Assembly (NCBI GenBank): GCA_031841125.1
Contig: CM063114.1
Coordinates: 29,891,266 to 29,955,265 of the forward strand
From: Acanthococcus lagerstroemiae
Taxonomy: Eukaryota; Arthropoda; Insecta; Hemiptera; Eriococcidae
Direction of reading: 5' to 3'
DNA: 64,000 nucleotides
Shown here piece by piece: positions 57,720 through 64,000 of the stretch. The notes beneath the pieces were generated by a model. The model did not search any database, had not been told where the DNA came from, and was given only the letters and a program-made list of their open reading frames with translations. Position 1 is the first letter of the stretch. Each line of letters opens with the position of its first letter. A program made the translations under genes and the position numbers.

Positions 57720-59680
57720 TACAGAATTAGTTTTATTGTTCAATTTTTTCAATCTATTTCCCTATGCTTACAGTAAAAAGAAAGAAATGCTCTAAGTTTT
57801 TTATATTCAAGACCTTAAATGCATTCATATTAGTAATATGATATTACTATTCATCAGAAAGTTAAAATAATGTTCTGAAAACATTGAGAAATTTTGGGTG
57901 TTTGTATATGTTATTGGTTACATAATACTAAAAAGAGTAATATGATTAACAATAATATATATTTACTTTCTACTTATGTAAACACCTTTTTCTTAGCTAT
58001 GTATTTGCTATCTGTCAATCTGATTAGTAATTACCAAGTCGCTCTCTAATCAGTTTATAATTCTACGATGATAGTGACTGTAACATAAAAGCTGATGACA
58101 CTAATATGCGACTGATACAACTGATTTCAATATTAGCGGGAGATTATTCTACATATTCATGCTTAGAAACTGGTATCCTTGTTTTTATTAGTCACCATCA
58201 TCAAGGGTTATTAATCCAGGGAATAGTGGTCAAGAACCATTGATCCAGAATCCACATTTTGATACTACTATCAACGTGTCGATAAATCAGTCGAACTCAC
58301 CATTTCAGGAAGATTCATAATCCTCTGAAAAAGAATTATTCTAACTCCGAAGCGAAAGTAAACACAAAAAAATAAGATTCTCCAAATTCGAAGAGCAGAA
58401 CAAACCCACATAATGACAAATTATAACACGCTCGACCCAAAAATTTTTTTCTATAGGTTGGTGAAAGTAACTCATTCGCATTTTGTTGCACGTATTCGAC
58501 CTAAAAAGAAAACCGTATAAGAAAAAAATCGCATTTTCAATGGTACCCGATTTTTCTGATAAAGTCGATTTTTCACAGACTACTACACCCTATACGCCGA
58601 AATTACCGGGAAGCCAAATTTATTCATGATAAAAAATGGTTTTTGAAAGCTGCTTGAAACTAACAGCAGCAGTTTTCGTCGAGCCTCGAATTTCAAACAG
58701 ATAACCCTCCATCGTGTTCTCGTCGAGATGTGCGAATATTATTTCTGGCAGGAAAACTAACACACGAAATTTTGAGAAACGGCACTCGATACGTTTTTCA
58801 CGTGTACGAATTCTGTAAATGGTTCATCTTGAGATACTCGAAGAATCGAATCGGCTGCACGAATTGGACATCGTGTTTTTTACGCCACACACCATCAAAA
58901 TGGACCGAATGTACATACTATAGTTTATTCGTGTCCGGACTTTGTTTTTCATGCATTTCTTGAGATTGTCGCGAAATGAATCATAAGTAGTATAGTCTTT
59001 GGTAACGGTAATAAAAAAAGAAACTGACTTCGGCACAAAAAATGGTTAGGTCTTTTCAGGGTGTCTTGAATTTAAGAATTATTTTTGGAATTCGGAATTT
59101 TTCCGCCGTTTCATTTTATGTACCCAGGAAAAAAGACCAGAAAACACACGAGTTTAGGTCTTTTTTCCAATGCATGCTCTACTGCAAATAAGCCAAAATC
59201 TTGAGCTACAGTAGTAAATAAGGTAAATAGTTTCGAAGGCAAGAATATTCGTTAAGCAACATCGTCCTCACGAAAAATTTTATACGCTCATGAAAAGAAG
59301 TGGAAATAGAGACCTACTTTTCGCTTCTCACCCAAAATTTAAAATTATGACTTTCTCGGTTCAATCGCTGGGAATATTTTAGCGTTTTCCTGTCACATAT
59401 CAGGTACTTTAATTATATTTTCAAGCACACAAGCTCGTTCTTATTCCATTACTAAAGGAACAGATACCTTCGACTCGACCTTCGAGCGTGGTACGAAGTA
59501 TACCTCGGTTATTTTAAGGAATCTCTATGACATAATTAGTTCAAGTTCTATAACATTTCTCGCTGAAAATCTTGATCCCACCCAGGAGTGACCGTGTACC
59601 CCACCATTACAGCTATTGTACAACTGATACAACCTTGTTTTGTGGAATACTAAAAAGTCCATAATTCTTGGTATCTTCAT
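57720..59680. other. no supported gene
   Basis: AT-rich. A 77-codon ATG frame (58730-58963) has no recognised family. Confidence 0.4.
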
Positions 59681-59685
59681 TTTTT

Positions 59686-59815
59686 AGGGTGTTTGCCCGC
59701 GCGCAGCGCTGCAAGCACCCTATTGCAATCGAAATTTCATCATCATTTTTAGGGTGTTTGCCCGCGCGCAGCGCTGCAAGCACCCTATTGCAATCGAATT
59801 TTCATCATCATTTTT
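59686..59815. repeat. 65-bp GC-rich palindromic unit, two copies
   Basis: AGGGTGTTTGC at 59686 pairs with GCAAGCACCCT (59711-59721) around CCGCGCGCAGCGCT, one G-T type mismatch. The unit repeats at 59751-59786, so 65 bp are tandemly doubled almost without change. High GC in AT-rich surroundings. A related AAACACCCTG stands before the third unit of the array near 62003. Confidence 0.9.
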
Positions 59816-59823
59816 TTTTTCAA

Positions 59824-59880
59824 TAAATACGACTGAATTGTTTACAGTTCATAGTTCAGTTTTAGTTCAGTTTTTATTAT
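59824..59880 (+). promoter_or_regulatory. promoter-like block, unit 1
   Basis: AATAAATACGACTGAATTGT then TTTACAGTTCATAGTTCAGT. A TATA-like start is followed ~30-40 bp later by TCAGTT, the arthropod initiator. The block recurs at 60765 and 62048. Promoter function is an inference from conservation and motif spacing. Confidence 0.35.
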
Positions 59881-60640
59881 CAGTGTTTTATCCGTTTTAT
59901 CAACCAGTTGGCGTAACAACGAAGGAGCTCAAGCAAGCAAGATTTTCGTTATTTTGGAATTCGATTCCAGTCATCAGTAGCGAATAATTGAGGTTGTATC
60001 CGAACAATTGAAGAATAATGCCAATAGAAGATTTAATGCTTGTAATGATTTGTTACAGTTAAATTGGAGAGAAAAACGAATTACTAAGTGTTATGATAAT
60101 TCAGTTGCGCAGGGTAGAATACATCGAGATAATCGGATATATAATGAGAAACATCGAAGAGAAAGACGTGAAAAAATCCATGAGTATAATCCAACCCATA
60201 AAGAATATTATCGAGAATATTATCAATCCCACTAAGAACAAGCTGTAAATAGATATTATTTGAAATACTATGAGTCGCATGTCATCGAGAAGAATGTTTT
60301 CAATACTATCAGCGGCTTATGTAAACTAGATTCAGGATTCCTGCTACGCAAAAATGTATACGCTCAAACTGTGTAAAATTTGTATAACTGGATTTAGAAG
60401 AGGTAAGTTTGTTGTTTGTTAATGTTTTAAATTAGTCCTCAGTTCAGTTAAGGTAGAATTTCTTTGAATCGAACCTGGAACCTAGTACAACTTTCCGTGA
60501 TACTCTTATCAGTAAAATTTTCAAGGAATAATGTGATGTGAATTATGTTTGATGGAGCATATGGTGATGCACGCATAGTATTAATGGTAATTTTGATATA
60601 CTTATTCTCTTCCAGGTTTCGAGCAGTGAAGCTTCCGCTA
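59824..60640 (+). other. tandem gene-like unit 1
   Basis: The unit starts with the promoter-like block and contains an intron-like segment at 60403-60615 (AAGAG|GTAAGTTTG ... TCTCTTCCAG). An ATG frame at 60008-60235 encodes 75 residues, basic and Tyr-rich (HRRERREKIHEYNPTHKEYY). Beyond one stop it continues similarly (NRYYLKYYESH), so a longer Y/R/K/E-repeat protein may have been broken. I do not recognise a family. Unit 2 lacks this frame, so the units may be non-coding. Confidence 0.4.
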
Positions 60641-60764
60641 CGCTAATATAATGGCGTGAAATCTGTAATCTGTTGCCAATAATTACGAATCGGCTGATGA
60701 TTGATTATTGACGATTATTCTGTTTCTCGATACTCATTAGTATTTAGTATTTCTAGTTTTTCTC

Positions 60765-61330
60765 CAAATAAGAGTGAATTGTTTACTGATCATAGTTCAG
60801 TTTTAGCTCAGTTGCATTTAGATCCTGAGATCGGTCTTAAGGCAAAGGCCTGTGGTTCGATTTACAAATGAGGAGTTATCTGTCAAATGCAACTTATTTA
60901 CGTTTTATTTCGTAATTTCATATTTTACTCATGACAGTATTGTGCAACTCGTACTGTCCTAAAAAGGAACTATTTCCTCAAAGAAAGTGAAGACATTAAC
61001 TGAAGAGGTAAGTGTATTGTTTGTTTGTATGAACTATGAAATGGGTTCTCAGTAATGTATTTGAATCGAACCAAGGACAAGCAACATTCTGTGGTACTCT
61101 TATCTGGAAATTTTCCGAGGAATAATGCGATGTGAGTTATGTCTCATAAATATGTTAGCAGTATTAAGTAATTGGTAATTTTGGTATTCTGTTTCAGAGG
61201 TCTTTCACGAATATTTTGTTTCTCGTTTGACTATTTACTTTCCTCTTTCATTATCAGTCAGGATCGAGGAATCATCCAAAACCATCAACATGCCTTCAAC
61301 CACGAATTTGAACTTCTATTATAATTGTGT
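60765..61330 (+). other. tandem gene-like unit 2
   Basis: Starts AATAAGAGTGAATTGTTTAC then ATAGTTCAGTTTTAGCTCAG, matching units 1 and 3, and continues GATCGGTCTTAAGGC, shared with unit 3. The intron-like segment at 61008-61197 (TGAAGAG|GTAAGTGTATTG ... CTGTTTCAG) aligns with that of unit 1, including TTTGAATCGAACC, GTACTCTTATC and GGAATAATGYGATGTGA. Both splice-site pairs survive in both copies. Confidence 0.45.
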
Positions 61331-61334
61331 AGCG

Positions 61335-62000
61335 GAATTGATGAAAAACGTGAATAAATAATTGGCAGATCACGTTTTGTTTTTGAAATGACAGATTATT
61401 TTTCTCGCATTAACAGTTCACGAATTCACAGGAGTGGAGCATAGAGCTAATGTCTTTTCGTCTTATAAACATTGTAATGAGGAGTGAGAACACATTAATG
61501 TGCGTTTTCTGAAGTGAGAACACAACTTTATTTGAATGGAAGTAAAATTCCTCGTTTATTTGAATCGAAACAAAATTCCTGTCCCTCTGAATTGTTATCA
61601 GAAGTTGACAGTTCATATTCCTTGAAACTCCTGATCCTGCCTTTTTAAATTCCTTGGATTTATGTCCTTTGAATTTATTTTTTGTCTTATAAAGGTAGAG
61701 TGCTTGATTTCTGCTTGCCACTTAGAATGAATTAAACGGAAAATGGAAATGTATTCTAGTTTTCTAGTATGTCCTGTGTTCTGTGTTGATCAAAGTCTGC
61801 CGGGTGATTGCAGTTTGCAGCTTCACAGTTTGAAGCCTTGAACTTCCCTGATGTGCGTGTAGCGTCCGGAGGTTTTAGGTATGTTCCCGGGTCCGGGGGG
61901 AAAAACGAAAAGAAGACTTCAGATTCTTAGCGCATCATTCGCTTATCAAAAAATACTTATTCTACACTAGCGCTTCTACAATTTGCATAGTCCCAATGGC
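61335..62000. other. no supported gene between units 2 and 3
   Basis: AT-rich. No repeat of the unit blocks was found here. Confidence 0.35.
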
Positions 62001-62002
62001 AA

Positions 62003-62600
62003 ACACCCTGTTACTACCTCGCGATCCGCGAGGTCGCTTGTTTCCCTTTAAATACGACTGAATTGTTTACAGCTCATAGTTCAGTTTTAGCTCAGTTGCG
62101 TTTAGATCGTTAGACCGGTCTTAAGGCGGAGGCGTGTGGAAGATGAGAGGTGCTAACTCAACAGATTCTCATTCTGGCGTTCGTTGCGTACATTTGTTTT
62201 ATCGCACAGACGTTGGTACTGTGTCTGAATATTAGCTTCAAAGCTTTAACATTTCAGATTTAGTTTTGTTTCATCAATACCAGTGTAGGAAGTTGGCGCA
62301 ACAACACCAGAATGCGGAAAAGCCGGAAGTTTTTGCAGTTTTAAGATAATTTTGAGAAGCCAGAATTTGGAAGCTGAAAGTTCGCTATCTGCGAGGTAGT
62401 TTGTTTGAATTTATTTTTAGCACAGAAAGAGTTACACGTGGAACACAGCAGAAAAAACCATTCCGCACAGAGTTCGAACTACTTCGAAGTCTTATACACG
62501 CAACTCACAAACATTATAATGTGAAATCATTACGAGTACTATTCCCGAAGAATATAAGTAAGATGAGATGCTGGAAAATTCGATCCTCAGTTGCGTAATG
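62003..62600 (+). other. tandem gene-like unit 3
   Basis: A palindromic CCTCGCGATCCGCGAGG (about 62017) precedes AAATACGACTGAATTGTTTA, CATAGTTCAGTTTTAGCTCA and GATCGTTAGACCGGTCTTAA. Further on, GTTGGCGCAACAACACC resembles GTTGGCGTAACAACGAAG of unit 1 (59908). GCGAGGTAGTTTGTTTGAAT near 62391 echoes the palindrome region. No protein recognised. Confidence 0.4.
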
Positions 62601-62604
62601 ACAG

Positions 62605-63110
62605 CACGCATCCCTTTGAGAACTTTAATTGACATTTTATTATGACAAAATTAGAATCTCCTTACCTCCTCTAAAAAAAGTGGCTTGCTATTCCTGGGCA
62701 AACTTTACGAGCATAAATATGTGTCGGAAAGGTTTTAGAATTCAAATTTCGTAACCGGATTGATTTCGGAAGTCAGAAGCACTGATATTTAGCTTTTCTT
62801 ACTCTAGTAGGGGAACGTACCTGAGATATCTCTAGCTGTGTAATCGAACGGGCGTGTTTTCATACATGGCAAATGAAGAAATTCAGTTGCTCAGAGAAAA
62901 CTGATTACTTCTATCCCCTGTCATAGGGAAATTAGAAATCGAGCATTTTAATGCTTTGGTAGCGATATTTCGGACAAAATTCTAAATTAAAATTTTCTGC
63001 AGGACCAAAAAATGGCATCTAGCTACCAAAAGAGGAAAAGCTTACTCATGAAGCTATAAAAAGGTGAGTCGACTCAATACGATTGTTACCTATTCTTCCA
63101 TTCTACTTAC
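62605..63110. other. no supported feature
   Basis: Nothing recognised before the SINE. Confidence 0.4.
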
Positions 63111-63126
63111 TTAATCCTAGAACATC

Positions 63127-63334
63127 CTCTTTTCTAATTTTGTTCTCAACCCGAGCCGTGGAATCCGCCCATTACCTCAGAGACGTCAGGGAGGCTGTTA
63201 GGGCTGACTTAGACCTCTTCTCTTTTTGCCGAAAACTGGGCCTCGGTCGAAATGTAGCGAGTTGCTTTGTAGGCTCGAACCCAGGACCCCCGGACTCCGA
63301 GACCAGCGCGCTATCCATTCGGCCAGCCAAACCC
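63127..63334 (-). mobile_element. tRNA-derived SINE, copy 2
   Basis: The minus strand reads TTTGGCTGGCCGAATGGATA at the head (A box) and GGTTCGAGCC after GTCCTG (B box, about 63279-63269), then the same body as 12101-12316 (CAACTCGC, ATTTCGACC, AGCCCTAACAGCCTC). A T-rich (A-rich on minus) end lies at 63127-63150. The flanks TAATCCTAGAACATC (63112-63126) and TAATCCTAGAGCATC (63335-63349) are a 15-bp target duplication with one difference, showing LINE-type insertion. Confidence 0.93.
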
Positions 63335-63349
63335 TAATCCTAGAGCATC

Positions 63350-63690
63350 AGGCCCGACGAGAAGGGAGGGGGCAACCGGAGCATATTGCACCGGGCTTGG
63401 GCATTTATCAAGCGCCTGCAAAAAAAAATCTTAACTACCATTTTATTATCACTCTCACCTCACTTTCATTCACAAAATTTTCGAATTTTTTCCCCCAAAT
63501 TAATGAGTTCTATCTGCCACTACTGCAATTGTTGAATATTAAGGTCAGCTTTTCTTAACTTTACATCAACTCTCAATTTAAATCCTTTAGCTCTTTATTC
63601 TCCATGTACCTGTCATTCCCTGAACTTATGCGGAGTAGAGCCAGCTCAATATTTTCCAGATGCGATTACTTTTTTTTGGAGTTATTCAGT
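63350..63690. other. no supported feature
   Basis: No gene or repeat recognised. Confidence 0.4.
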
Positions 63691-63695
63691 AGTAG

Positions 63696-63790
63696 TATTA
63701 TTGAAATTTTTTTTAGCGATGTTACGGATAACATTCCGTTTAAGTGCATGCTATGTTATCCATAACATCGTTAAAAATATTTCAATAATA
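63696..63790. repeat. long hairpin, ~38-bp arms
   Basis: TATTATTGAAA and AGCGATGTTACGGATAACAT on the left (63696-63734) pair with ATGTTATCCATAACATCGTT and TTTCAATAATA on the right (63753-63790). Only a few mismatches, loop about 18 bp. Probably a tiny foldback MITE. Confidence 0.85.
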
Positions 63791-64000
63791 GAAAAACTAT
63801 AATTTGTTTAGTAGTTCAAAGCACTGGGAAATATTGCAAACTAACATTAAATGCTCTCTTCATGGAATGTCTTGAACTAGGTGGTCAGCAAGAGTTGACT
63901 GTGTAAGACCATTTGCAGCTCACCTTTCCTGGTTTAGTGAAATCGATTGATGAAGTTCTTTTGCTTAATAATACATTGAAGTAATACCTGATTTAAAAAG

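Noticed and set aside
60472..60486. B-box-like GGTTCGATTCA on the minus strand in the intron-like segments
   Set aside because: No A box at a suitable distance and no tRNA fold. Probably coincidence, though it is conserved in both units.

Overview
This is a eukaryotic window, most likely from an insect. It is AT-rich and has no long host reading frame. It is packed with degraded non-LTR retrotransposons, a Penelope-like remnant, tRNA-derived SINEs and short inverted-repeat DNA transposons (MITEs). An R1-clade LINE together with Tigger- and mariner-type remnants points to an arthropod; the order cannot be named from sequence alone. I find no convincing host exon, so the window is probably intergenic or deep intronic.

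Layout. 0-2.7 kb: a ~70-bp minisatellite split by a terminal-inverted-repeat (TIR) element, then a TTAA-flanked piggyBac-like MITE. 3.7-9.8 kb: diverged direct and tandem repeats. 10.2-11.1 kb: a Penelope-like retroelement remnant (minus). 11.9-14.7 kb: a CAGTGGCG-type MITE, a tRNA-derived SINE with target-site duplications (TSDs), and a diverged ~400-bp tandem array carrying two further inserted elements, one with a MITE nested inside it. 15.4-18.75 kb: a 3.3-kb TIR-bounded repeat whose right half recurs inverted at 41.5-43.4 kb. 21.4 kb: a long hairpin. 23.1-24.0 kb: a tandem duplication with a MITE in one unit and the matching empty site in the other. 27.03-29.38 kb: a GC-rich, 5'-truncated R1-clade LINE with a 12-bp TSD and an intact reverse transcriptase (RT) frame, inserted next to an older LINE remnant (29.5-30.1 kb). 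31.0 kb: mariner remnant. 33.8-34.5 kb: Tigger/pogo remnant with perfect TA flanks. 34.8-36.05 kb: a rearranged R1-type LINE. 36.05-39.3 kb: a nearly full Jockey/CR1-like LINE broken by a frameshift and an (AT)n tract. 41.0-45.1 kb: elements nested three deep. 48.07-50.89 kb: ~0.5-kb inverted arms around an RTE-like RT remnant. 57.0-57.7 kb: another LINE tail. 59.7-62.1 kb: a tandem array of gene-like units sharing a promoter-like block and, in two units, a GT-AG intron-like segment. 63.1 kb: a second SINE copy.

Nothing here works as an operon or pathway. The relationships are those of mobile DNA: LINEs could have supplied RT for the SINEs, autonomous DNA transposons could have mobilised the MITEs, and nesting gives relative ages. 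The least explained stretches are the 59.7-62.1 kb array, the 48-51 kb inverted-arm structure and the large 15.4/41.5 kb repeat family.
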